Source: Streptomyces caniscabiei (lineage in GTDB: Bacteria > Actinomycetota > Actinomycetes > Streptomycetales > Streptomycetaceae). From it: 64,000 bases of DNA. The notes beneath the pieces are model-generated. The model was given only the letters and a program-made list of their open reading frames with translations. It was not told where the DNA came from and made no database searches. Below, piece after piece: positions 51,884 to 59,391 of the stretch. Within the stretch, counting starts at the first letter, position 1. The number at the start of each line of letters is the position of its first letter. The DNA lies in NCBI RefSeq assembly GCF_014930365.1, contig NZ_JABXWI010000009.1, positions 1 to 64,000 on the forward strand, in the 5' to 3' direction. The position numbers were made by a program, and so were the translations under genes.

Positions 51884-52676
51884 CGAAGTCGATCAACTCC
51901 TCCACCCGGCCCAGCAGTTCAGGCTCCAGGTCTTTGTAGGAACCCACCCGCGCCAGAATCGCCTGCCAGACCGCGCCGGTGTTGTCCGAAGGCCACCCCA
52001 GCGCCCGGCACACCCCCGTCTTCCAGTCCTGCCCGCGCGGGACGCGCGGCCACGACGCGATGCCCAGCGACGACGGCTTCACCGCCTCCCAGATGTCGAT
52101 GTACGGGTGGCCCACGACGAGCGCGTGCTCGCTGGTCACCGACGCGGCGATCCGTGACTCCTTGCTGCCGGGGACCAGATGATCGACCAGGACGCCCAAC
52201 CGCGCGTCCGGCCCCGGTGCGAAGTCCGCGACGATCGCGGGCAGGTCGTCCACGCCCTCCAGGTACTCCACCACCACGCCCTCGACGCGCAGATCGTCGC
52301 CCCAGACCTTCTCGACGAGTTCCGCGTCGTGGCGGCCCTCGACATAGATGCGTCCGGCCCGGGCCACGCGCGCGCGGGCGCCCGGGACGGCCACCGAGCC
52401 GGAGGCGGTGCGGGAGGGGCGGACGGGCGCCGAGGACGTGGGGCGGACCAGAGTCACCACCCGGCCCTCCAGCAGGAAGCCCCGGGGCTCCAGCGGGAAC
52501 ACGCGGAGCTTGCCGAAGCGGTCCTCCAGCGTCACCGTGCCCGCCTCGCAGCGGATGACCGCGCCGCAGAAGCCGGTCGTGGGCTCCTCGACGACCAGTC
52601 CGGGGTCGGCCGGGACCTCGGGGACCGGCTTGGGCTTCTTCCAGGGAGGGGTCAGGTCGGGTGAGTACTGGCGCAT
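51861..52676 (-). CDS. DUF3097 family protein
   Basis: 271 residues, an actinobacterial family of unknown function. The N-terminus MRQYSPDLTPPWKKPKPVPE and a beta-rich first half (CEAGTVTLEDRFGKLRVFPL) precede a second half with IYVEGRHDAELVEKVWGDDL, VVVEYLEGVDDLPAIV and GVLVDHLVPGSKE. The VEGxxDAELV and LVDHL segments resemble the Glu and Asp motifs of TOPRIM domains, so nucleic-acid cleavage or binding is possible; this is inference. The 3' end overlaps the Uma2 gene by 23 bases. Confidence 0.82.
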   Translation of the reverse strand: MRQYSPDLTPPWKKPKPVPEVPADPGLVVEEPTTGFCGAVIRCEAGTVTLEDRFGKLRVFPLEPRGFLLEGRVVTLVRPTSSAPVRPSRTASGSVAVPGARARVARAGRIYVEGRHDAELVEKVWGDDLRVEGVVVEYLEGVDDLPAIVADFAPGPDARLGVLVDHLVPGSKESRIAASVTSEHALVVGHPYIDIWEAVKPSSLGIASWPRVPRGQDWKTGVCRALGWPSDNTGAVWQAILARVGSYKDLEPELLGRVEELIDFVTVGGGA

Positions 52677-52717
52677 TCGGATGACGATAGGAGAAGCGGC
52701 GCCCGGAAACCCCGTAC

Positions 52718-53473
52718 TCAGCCCGACACGCCGAAGCGCCGTGCCAGCGCGTCGCGTTGGGCGCGGACGAACGCCGCGTCCACCACCGCCCCGTGGCCGG
52801 GCACGTACAGCGCGTCCTCGCCGCCCAGGGCCAGCAGTCGGTCCAGCGCGTCGGGCCAGCGGGACGGGACGGCGTCGGGACCGGCCTGGGGTTCACCGGA
52901 CTCCTCCACCAGGTCCCCGCAGAACACGACCTCCGGCGAACCGGCGGACCCCGCCGTGGCCGGCGTGCCCGGGACCAGGACCACCAGGTCGTGTGCGGTG
53001 TGCCCCGGCCCCACGTTCGCCAGCAGCACCCGATGACCGCCGCCCAGGTCGAGCGTCCACTCGCCGGAGACCAGGTGGCGGGGGAGGACGAGCAGGTCCG
53101 CGGCCTCGGTGGCGTCCGCCGGGGGGAGGCCGTGGCGCACCGCGTCCGCGTGGAGTGCGTCGCGGTCACGGGTCAGGACGCCGTCGACACCCACCGCGCC
53201 GAACACCTCCACCCCGGAGAACGCCGCCGCCCCGAAGACATGGTCGAAGTGGGGGTGGGTCAGCGCGAGATGCGTCACACGGGCGCCACCGAGCAGCCGG
53301 CACGCCTCGGTGCGCAACCGCGCGCCCTCCCGCACGCTGGAACCCGCGTCGATCATGAGGGCCGCACCGTCCCCGGCCACCAACCCGACCGTGCAGTCCC
53401 AGCCGGGAAGGCGGCACCGTCCGACCCGTGGCGTCAATTCCTGCCACCCGCACTCTTCCCAAGTCACCGTCAT
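52718..53473 (-). CDS. Metallo-beta-lactamase-fold hydrolase
   Basis: 251 residues. The zinc motif HPHFDHVFGAAAF (HxHxDH) follows LMIDAGSSVREGA; later ligands are GPGHTAHDLVV, VVFCGDLVEESG and YVPGHGAVVD. This matches the general MBL-fold hydrolases (glyoxalase II-like). The substrate is unknown. ATG 53473 gives MTVTWEECGWQEL. It shares orientation with the DUF3097 gene, 41 bases apart, and is divergent from hrcA. Confidence 0.88.
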   Translation of the reverse strand: MTVTWEECGWQELTPRVGRCRLPGWDCTVGLVAGDGAALMIDAGSSVREGARLRTEACRLLGGARVTHLALTHPHFDHVFGAAAFSGVEVFGAVGVDGVLTRDRDALHADAVRHGLPPADATEAADLLVLPRHLVSGEWTLDLGGGHRVLLANVGPGHTAHDLVVLVPGTPATAGSAGSPEVVFCGDLVEESGEPQAGPDAVPSRWPDALDRLLALGGEDALYVPGHGAVVDAAFVRAQRDALARRFGVSG

Positions 53474-53746
53474 GCACCGACGCTAGCTGTAGCTCGGCAT
53501 CCGCCGACGAAGCGGGGTGTGAGGGAGGTCGCGGCGCAGCCGGTGAAGCGTCGAGGGCGGGTGCGGCAGGCGGCGAGGACGGTCCGTCACGGGTGCTCCG
53601 CGGTGGCCGTGAGCGGGTCGTGAGCGGGTCGCGAGGTGTCCGTGGGGCGGGCGCGCGGTGTGGCGTGGTCGCCCGTGTGTTCGGCGGTCGGTGGGGCCGG
53701 TCGGCTTCGCCCGTCGCCGCGTACCCGTCGGTAGGAAGTGTGCCGC

Positions 53747-53820
53747 GACATGGCCCGGCAGGGGTCGGACAGTGGCCCGACATGGCCGGACACGTCCGTA
53801 CACGTCGGCATGACATGGCT
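53747..53820 (+). promoter_or_regulatory. Three GACATGG repeats upstream of hrcA
   Basis: GACATGGCC at 53747 and 53779 and GACATGGCT at 53812 lie 32-33 bases apart (three helical turns) and are separated by ACACGTCCGTACACGT, which contains an inverted ACACGT pair. The 463-base region 53474-53936 has no gene but holds these sites, the hrcA promoter and CIRCE. Confidence 0.45.
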
Positions 53821-53829
53821 GGACCGGCC

Positions 53830-53860
53830 TTGCCGGGGGCGTACCCCACCGCCGTACACT
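53830..53860 (+). promoter_or_regulatory. Possible hrcA promoter
   Basis: TTGCCG at 53830 and TACACT at 53855 (19-bp spacer) place a transcription start just before or within CIRCE, as expected for HrcA repression. Confidence 0.5.
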
Positions 53861-53872
53861 GGGCGGGGAGTG

Positions 53873-53899
53873 CTGGCACTCGCCCGGGGCGAGTGCCAA
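53873..53899 (+). promoter_or_regulatory. CIRCE operator (HrcA binding site)
   Basis: CTGGCACTC, nine bases, GAGTGCCAA: matches the CIRCE consensus TTAGCACTC-N9-GAGTGCTAA with two central changes typical of high-GC genomes and a single asymmetric base. It lies 38 bases before hrcA, so the repressor controls its own operon. Confidence 0.92.
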
Positions 53900-53936
53900 G
53901 GGGGAGTCACGGAAGAGCGAGCTGGAGGTGTGCGCG

Positions 53937-54953
53937 ATGCTCAGTGAACGCAGGCTCCAGGTGCTGCGCGCCATCGTCCAGGACTACGTGGGCACCGAGG
54001 AGCCCGTCGGTTCCAAGGCGCTCACCGAGCGGCACAACCTGGGGGTCTCCCCGGCGACCGTCCGCAACGACATGGCGGCGCTGGAGGACGAGGGTTTCAT
54101 CGCCCAGCCCCACACCAGCGCGGGCCGCATCCCCACCGACAAGGGGTACCGGCTCTTCGTCGACAAGCTGGCCGGCGTCAAGCCGATGACGCCGCCCGAG
54201 CGGCGCGCCATCCAGAACTTCCTGGACGGCGCGGTCGATCTGGACGACGTCGTGGCGCGGACCGTGCGGCTGCTGGCGCAGCTGACGCGGCAGGTCGCGG
54301 TCGTGCAGTACCCCTCGCTCACCCGCTCGACCGTGCGGCACGTGGAGCTGCTGTCGCTGGCCCCGGCCCGGCTGATGCTCGTGCTGATCACGGACACCGG
54401 ACGGGTGGAGCAGCGGCTGGTGGACTGCCCGGCGCCCTTCGGAGAAACGTCACTCGCGGATCTTCGCGCCCGGCTGAACAGCAAGGTCGCGGGCCGCCGG
54501 TTCACCGATGTGCCCCGGCTGGTCGAGGACCTGCCGGAGGCGTTCGACGTCGAGGACCGGGGCACGGTCTCGACGGTGCTCTCCACCCTGCTGGAGGCAC
54601 TCGTCGAGGAGAGCGAGGAGCGGCTGATGATCGGCGGAACCGCCAATCTCACCCGCTTCGGACATGACTTCCCCCTCACCATCCGGCCCGTTCTGGAAGC
54701 CTTGGAGGAGCAGGTCGTCCTCCTCAAGTTGCTTGGCGAGGCCGGGGATTCGGGCATGACCGTACGCATCGGTCATGAGAACGCGTATGAGGGACTCAAC
54801 TCCACGTCCGTCGTCTCCGTCGGTTACGGTTCGGGCGGCGAGGCAGTAGCGAAGCTGGGCGTGGTCGGACCTACGCGCATGGACTATCCGGGAACGATGG
54901 GAGCGGTACGAGCGGTGGCACGGTACGTCGGACAGATCCTGGCGGAGTCTTAA
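53937..54953 (+). CDS. hrcA: Heat-inducible transcription repressor HrcA
   Basis: 338 residues. Represses chaperone genes through CIRCE; its folding state senses GroEL supply. The N-terminal winged helix has SERRLQVLRAIVQDYVGTEE, PVGSKALTERHNLGVSPAT and VRNDMAALEDEGFIAQPHTS; the dimerisation and insert domains follow (LMIGGTANLTRF; GYGSGGEAVAKLGVVGPTRM). ATG 53937 is 8 bases after CTGGAGG; the GTG at 53928 overlaps that site. dnaJ starts directly at its stop codon. Confidence 0.96.
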   Translation: MLSERRLQVLRAIVQDYVGTEEPVGSKALTERHNLGVSPATVRNDMAALEDEGFIAQPHTSAGRIPTDKGYRLFVDKLAGVKPMTPPERRAIQNFLDGAVDLDDVVARTVRLLAQLTRQVAVVQYPSLTRSTVRHVELLSLAPARLMLVLITDTGRVEQRLVDCPAPFGETSLADLRARLNSKVAGRRFTDVPRLVEDLPEAFDVEDRGTVSTVLSTLLEALVEESEERLMIGGTANLTRFGHDFPLTIRPVLEALEEQVVLLKLLGEAGDSGMTVRIGHENAYEGLNSTSVVSVGYGSGGEAVAKLGVVGPTRMDYPGTMGAVRAVARYVGQILAES

Positions 54954-56090
54954 GTGGCCACGGACTACTACGCCGTGCTCGGCGTGCGCCGCGACGCGTC
55001 CCAGGACGAGATCAAGAAGGCGTTCCGGAGGCTCGCTCGCGAGCTGCACCCGGACGTCAATCCCGATCCGAAGACCCAGGAGCGGTTCAAGGAGATCAAC
55101 GCCGCCTACGAGGTGTTGTCGGACCCGCAGAAGAAGCAGGTCTACGACCTCGGCGGCGACCCGCTGTCCCAGGCGGGCGGCGGAGGCGCGGGCGGCTTCG
55201 GCGCCGGTGGCTTCGGCAACTTCTCGGACATCATGGACGCGTTCTTCGGTACGGCGTCGCAGCGGGGTCCCCGCTCGCGCACGCGCCGGGGACAGGACGC
55301 GATGATCCGGCTGGAGATCGACCTCGACGAGGCGGCCTTCGGCACGACGAAGGACATCCAGGTCGACACGGCCGTCGTCTGTACGACGTGCAGTGGCGAG
55401 GGGGCCGCTCCCGGCACCACCGCCCAGACCTGTGACATGTGCCGGGGCCGCGGTGAGGTCTCGCAGGTCACGCGGTCCTTCCTCGGCCAGGTCATGACCT
55501 CCCGGCCCTGCCCGCAGTGCCAGGGCTTCGGCACGATCGTCCCCAACCCGTGCCCCGAGTGCGCGGGCGACGGGCGGGTGCGGTCGCGGCGGACGCTGAC
55601 CGTCAAGATCCCGGCCGGTGTCGACAACGGCACGCGGATCCAGCTGGCCGGTGAGGGCGAGGTCGGGCCCGGTGGAGGTCCCGCCGGTGACCTCTACGTC
55701 GAGATCCACGAGCTGCCGCACCCGATGTTCCAGCGGCGTGGCGACGATCTGCACTGCACGGTGACGATCCCGATGACGGCGGCGTCCCTCGGCACGAAGG
55801 TGCCGCTGGAGACGCTGGACGGGCTGGAGGAGGTCGACATCCGGCCCGGGACGCAGTCCGGGCAGTCGATCCCGCTGCACGGGCGCGGTGTCACGCATCT
55901 GCGCGGCGGCGGGCGGGGCGATCTGATCGTCCACGTCGAGGTGCAGACGCCGACGAAGCTGGACCCCGAGCAGGAGGGGTTGCTGCGGCAGCTGGCCGCG
56001 CTGCGCGGGGAGGAACGGCCGACGGGGCAGTTCCAGCCCGGTCAGCAGGGGCTGTTCTCCCGGCTGAAGGACGCGTTCAACGGGCGCTGA
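54954..56090 (+). CDS. dnaJ: Chaperone DnaJ (hrcA-linked paralogue, DnaJ2 type)
   Basis: 378 residues. Co-chaperone that stimulates DnaK. The J domain has YYAVLGVRRDASQDEIKKAF and the HPD motif in ELHPDVNPDP. A Gly/Phe linker (GGGGAGGFGAGGFGNFSD) precedes four zinc repeats CTTCSGEG, CDMCRGRG, CPQCQGFG and CPECAGDG, then the substrate-binding C-terminal domain. GTG 54954 abuts the hrcA stop. Actinomycetes usually have a second dnaJ in the dnaK operon; this one belongs to the CIRCE regulon by position. Confidence 0.96.
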   Translation: MATDYYAVLGVRRDASQDEIKKAFRRLARELHPDVNPDPKTQERFKEINAAYEVLSDPQKKQVYDLGGDPLSQAGGGGAGGFGAGGFGNFSDIMDAFFGTASQRGPRSRTRRGQDAMIRLEIDLDEAAFGTTKDIQVDTAVVCTTCSGEGAAPGTTAQTCDMCRGRGEVSQVTRSFLGQVMTSRPCPQCQGFGTIVPNPCPECAGDGRVRSRRTLTVKIPAGVDNGTRIQLAGEGEVGPGGGPAGDLYVEIHELPHPMFQRRGDDLHCTVTIPMTAASLGTKVPLETLDGLEEVDIRPGTQSGQSIPLHGRGVTHLRGGGRGDLIVHVEVQTPTKLDPEQEGLLRQLAALRGEERPTGQFQPGQQGLFSRLKDAFNGR

Positions 56091-56126
56091 GTGGGTGTGT
56101 CGGCGGGCCCGCTGAGTGGGCGCGCC

Positions 56127-56298
56127 GTCGGGTGCGGCTGCGTGGGGCTTCTCGCGCAGTTCCCCGCGCCCCTGAAAAGCAGGGGCTGCGCCCCGTGCTT
56201 TTCAGACCCGCGGGGCCGTGGTCTTCCAGGCCCGCAGGGCCTGGTCCTTCAGGGGCGCGGGGAACTGCGCGACCAGCCCCCACCCACCCGCACCCGAC
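56127..56298. repeat. Dispersed palindromic element, full copy
   Basis: Terminal inverted repeats GTCGGGTGCGG (56127-56137) and CCGCACCCGAC (56288-56298). The inner arms GCGCAGTTCCCCGCGCCCCT and CAGGGGCGCGGGGAACTGCG are complementary, with AGGGGCTGCGCCCC hairpin between. It fills the gap between dnaJ and the next gene. Confidence 0.9.
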
Positions 56299-56354
56299 GA
56301 GCAACCGTCCGCCCCGATTCGGCGATGTCCGGAGGACAGTGGCACCATGCCGTC

Positions 56355-57464
56355 ATGTCCTCCGCACTGACCGATCTCGTCCCGCTCCCGATCGTGCAGG
56401 CCCCGATGGCGGGCGGTGTGTCCGTGCCGCGGCTGGCCGCCGCCGTGTCCGAGGCCGGCGGGCTGGGATTCCTGGCCGCCGGGTACAAGACGGCCGACGG
56501 GATGTACCAGGAGATCAAGGCCCTCCGGGCGCTCACCTCACGCCCCTTCGGCGTGAACCTCTTCATGCCGCAACCGGAGTATGCCGAGCCCGCCGCCGTC
56601 GAGGTCTACGCGGAGCAGCTCGCCGGTGAGGCCACCTGGTACGACGCCGAGCTGGGCGACCCGGACAGCGGACGCGACGACGGCTACGAGGCCAAGCTCG
56701 CCGTGCTGCTCGACAACCCGGTGCCCGTGGTCTCGTTCCACTTCGGCTGCCCGACGCCCGAGGTCGTCGAGTCCCTCGCCCGCAAGGGCACGCTCACCCT
56801 GGTCAGCGCGACCTCGGCGGAGGAGGCGCAGGCCGTGGAGCGGTCCGGGGCCCACGCCGTGATCGTGCAGGGCGTCGAGGCCGGCGGCCACCAGGGCACC
56901 CACCGGGACGACCCCGAGCGCGACCGCGCCGGCATCGGGCTGCTCTCGCTGGTCGCCCAGGTCCGCGAGGCCGTGGCGCTGCCGATGGTCGCGGCCGGCG
57001 GCATCATGCGAGGCAGTCAGATCGCCGCCCTCCTCACGGCCGGCGTGAGCGCGGCCCAGCTCGGCACCGCGTTCCTCGCGACCGCCGAGTCCGGCGCGCA
57101 CGCCGTGCACAAGCAGGCCCTGACCGACCCCCTCTTCGTCCGCACCGAGCTGACCCGGGCCTTCTCCGGCCGGCCGGCCCGGGGCCTGGTCAACCGGTTC
57201 CTGCGCGAGCACGGCCCGTACGCGCCCGTCGCCTATCCGGAGGTCCACCACCTCACCTCGCCGCTGCGCAAGGCCGCCGCGAAGGCCGGGGACGCCCAGG
57301 GCATGGCGCTGTGGGCCGGGCAGGGCCACCGGATGGCCCGCGCGCTGCCCGCCGGGGAACTGGTCGAGGTGCTGGCCGCCGAGATCGCCGCCGCACAGGA
57401 CGAGCAGGCCGCCGCGCGGGTCGGCAGCGGCCAGGGCGGTCAGGCCGGGAGCGAGGGGCGATGA
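56355..57464 (+). CDS. Nitronate monooxygenase family flavoprotein
   Basis: 369 residues, TIM-barrel FMN enzyme of the 2-nitropropane dioxygenase/NMO family that oxidises alkyl nitronates. Visible: PIVQAPMAGGVSVPRLAAAV at the N-terminus, GGLGFLAAGYKTADGM, VSFHFGCPTP, VEAGGHQGTH (the conserved His near FMN), PMVAAGGIMRGSQIAALL (phosphate-binding glycine loop) and VSAAQLGTAFLATAES. ATG 56355 fits the family start; ATG 56325 is possible. It overlaps rsmE by 4 bases (ATGA). Confidence 0.9.
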   Translation: MSSALTDLVPLPIVQAPMAGGVSVPRLAAAVSEAGGLGFLAAGYKTADGMYQEIKALRALTSRPFGVNLFMPQPEYAEPAAVEVYAEQLAGEATWYDAELGDPDSGRDDGYEAKLAVLLDNPVPVVSFHFGCPTPEVVESLARKGTLTLVSATSAEEAQAVERSGAHAVIVQGVEAGGHQGTHRDDPERDRAGIGLLSLVAQVREAVALPMVAAGGIMRGSQIAALLTAGVSAAQLGTAFLATAESGAHAVHKQALTDPLFVRTELTRAFSGRPARGLVNRFLREHGPYAPVAYPEVHHLTSPLRKAAAKAGDAQGMALWAGQGHRMARALPAGELVEVLAAEIAAAQDEQAAARVGSGQGGQAGSEGR

Positions 57465-58201
57465 CCGCACCCGTGTTCGTGGTCGACCGGTTCGACGGCC
57501 GGGGCTCGGAGATCGTGCTCGACGGCCCCGAAGGACGCCACGCGGTCTCCGTGAAGCGGCTGCGGCCCGGTGAGGACGTGGTCCTCACCGACGGGCGGGG
57601 CCGGTGGGTGGAAGGCGTGGTGAAGGCCGCCGAGGGCAAGGACCGGCTGGTCGTCATGGATGTGGGGGACCTGCGGGAGGAGCCGCCCGCACAGCCCCGC
57701 ATCACCGTCGTCCAGGCGCTGCCCAAGGGCGACCGGGGCGAACTGGCCGTCGAGACCATGACCGAGGTCGGTGTCGACGCGATCGTGCCCTGGGCCGCCT
57801 CCCGCTGCATCACCCAGTGGAAGGGCGACCGGGGACTGAAGGCGCTCGCCAAGTGGCGGGCCACCGCCCGGGAGGCGGGCAAGCAGTCCCGCCGGACGCG
57901 GTTCCCCGAGGTCGCGGACGCGGCCACGGGCAAGCAGGTCGCGGCACTGCTGGCGAAGGCCGACTTCGCCGCCGTCCTGCACGAGAGCGGCGACGAGACC
58001 CTGGCCACGGCGAAGCTGCCGACGGCCGGGGAGATCGTGCTCGTCGTGGGGCCCGAGGGGGGCGTGTCGCCGGAGGAGCTGGCGCTCTTCGGCGAGGCGG
58101 GCGCGGGGGCGTACCGACTCGGGCCCAGTGTGCTGCGCACGTCGACCGCCGGGACGGCGGCGGGGGCGCTGCTGCTGGGCCGCACCGGACGCTGGTCCTG
58201 A
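57461..58201 (+). CDS. rsmE: 16S rRNA (uracil-1498-N3)-methyltransferase
   Basis: 246 residues. Methylates U1498 of 16S rRNA using S-adenosylmethionine, SPOUT fold. An N-terminal PUA-like domain (RHAVSVKRLRPGEDVVLTDG) precedes the knot region: ITVVQALPKGDRGELAVETM, EVGVDAIVPWAASRCI, VLVVGPEGGVSPEELALF and RLGPSVLRTSTAGTAA, which form the SAM-binding trefoil knot. Following hrcA-dnaJ is the standard order (dnaJ-rsmE). Confidence 0.95.
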   Translation: MTAPVFVVDRFDGRGSEIVLDGPEGRHAVSVKRLRPGEDVVLTDGRGRWVEGVVKAAEGKDRLVVMDVGDLREEPPAQPRITVVQALPKGDRGELAVETMTEVGVDAIVPWAASRCITQWKGDRGLKALAKWRATAREAGKQSRRTRFPEVADAATGKQVAALLAKADFAAVLHESGDETLATAKLPTAGEIVLVVGPEGGVSPEELALFGEAGAGAYRLGPSVLRTSTAGTAAGALLLGRTGRWS

Positions 58202-58244
58202 CCGCCCTGGTCCCGACCGTGTCCCCGACCCCTCAGGGAGCATC

Positions 58245-58637
58245 GTGGAACTCGCCCAAGTAAGGCTGCTCGTCACCGACCTCGCCGTGTGCTACCGCTT
58301 CTACGCCGATGTGCTCGGGCTGAAGCCGCAGTCCGGGGCCGTCGACGGGCCGTACGAGAAGTTCAGCCCGGCCGTCGGGTCCGCGGGGATCGCGCTGCAG
58401 GACCGGGCGATGATGGCCGAGGTGCTCGGGGAGCTGGCCGACGCGGCGAACGGACACCGGTCGCTGGTCGTCCTGCGCGTCGACGACCTCGACGCGTACT
58501 GCGAGCGGGTCACCTCGTTCGGCGTACGGCTCCTGCACGGACCCGCACGTATGACCGACCGGATGCGGGTGGCCCATCTCAAGGACCCCGAGGGGAACTT
58601 GGTCGAGCTGCAGGAATGGCTGCTGATGAGCGGCTGA
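58245..58637 (+). CDS. VOC (glyoxalase/bleomycin-resistance fold) family protein
   Basis: 130 residues: one beta-alpha-beta-beta-beta pair, with VRLLVTDLAVCYRFYADVLG at the start, LVVLRVDDLDAYCERVTSFG in the middle and HLKDPEGNLVELQEW (the Glu ligand position) at the end. Members are metal-dependent lyases, dioxygenases or drug-binding proteins; nothing here fixes which. GTG 58245 follows CAGGGAG. It is 43 bases after rsmE and probably in the same transcript. Confidence 0.88.
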   Translation: MELAQVRLLVTDLAVCYRFYADVLGLKPQSGAVDGPYEKFSPAVGSAGIALQDRAMMAEVLGELADAANGHRSLVVLRVDDLDAYCERVTSFGVRLLHGPARMTDRMRVAHLKDPEGNLVELQEWLLMSG

Positions 58638-58734
58638 CGCCCCCCGCCGGTGTCCTCCGCCCGTGTCCCCCGTCCCGGTGGCATGGCCGCACGCGGTCTT
58701 CCGTGCCGCCGCGGGCGGTGGCAGGCTGCCGGGC

Positions 58735-59304
58735 ATGGGGGCATGGAAGCGTCTCAGGGCGTACCGGACGGGCGGGCGCCGGCTCCTGCTGGGAGCCGGG
58801 CTCGGTGTCTGCGCGGTCGTGGGCCTGGTGGCCTGCGAGGGCGGCGGGCTGAACACCGGCGCCGTCGCGTTCACCACCGACCAGCTCGCCACCAAGGAGC
58901 TGGAGCGGGAGGGCCTCGACGTGCGGTGGCTCACCTGCACGGCGTCGTACGACGGCGACGGCGACGGGCAGGGCGACGGCAAGAAGTCCGGCGCGCCGTC
59001 CGCGTCCGTGAACACCGTCGCCGACGTCGACTGCACCGGCGAGGACAAGGAGGGCCGGGACATCGAGGTCACCGGGAAGGTGACCAAAGAGGTCAACGGC
59101 AGGTGCGTACGCGGGGATCTGACCGCGAAGGTCGGCGGCAAGGAGTGGTTCCACGTCGAGGGGCTCGGCAACTGCGATGCCCCCGCCCCGACGCCGAGCG
59201 CCGGACAGCCGGACCCGGACCGGCCGGGGCCGACGGTGACGGTCACCGTCACCCAGACCATCTGGTGCCAGAAGGACCCGGCATGCGTGCCCGAGGGCAA
59301 GTGA
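58735..59304 (+). CDS. Putative lipoprotein
   Basis: 189 residues. From ATG 58735 the protein has a basic N-terminus (WKRLRAYRTGGRR), a hydrophobic core and the lipobox LVAC (Cys about 33), so it should be lipid-anchored outside the cell. The mature part has six or so further Cys (LTCTAS, DCTGED, GRCVRG, GNCDAP, WCQKDPACVP), which suggests disulphides, and a Pro/Thr-rich tail. GDGDGQGDGKKSG is a polar loop. No family recognised. An earlier in-frame start at 58663 would bury the signal. Confidence 0.8.
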   Translation: MGAWKRLRAYRTGGRRLLLGAGLGVCAVVGLVACEGGGLNTGAVAFTTDQLATKELEREGLDVRWLTCTASYDGDGDGQGDGKKSGAPSASVNTVADVDCTGEDKEGRDIEVTGKVTKEVNGRCVRGDLTAKVGGKEWFHVEGLGNCDAPAPTPSAGQPDPDRPGPTVTVTVTQTIWCQKDPACVPEGK

Positions 59305-59391
59305 GGCCCGGCCCGGGGCAACTCGGGCCCGGTGCGAGGGACATGATCCAAACCCCTCCCCATCGGACCGAACGCTGCATAAAGTGACCGG

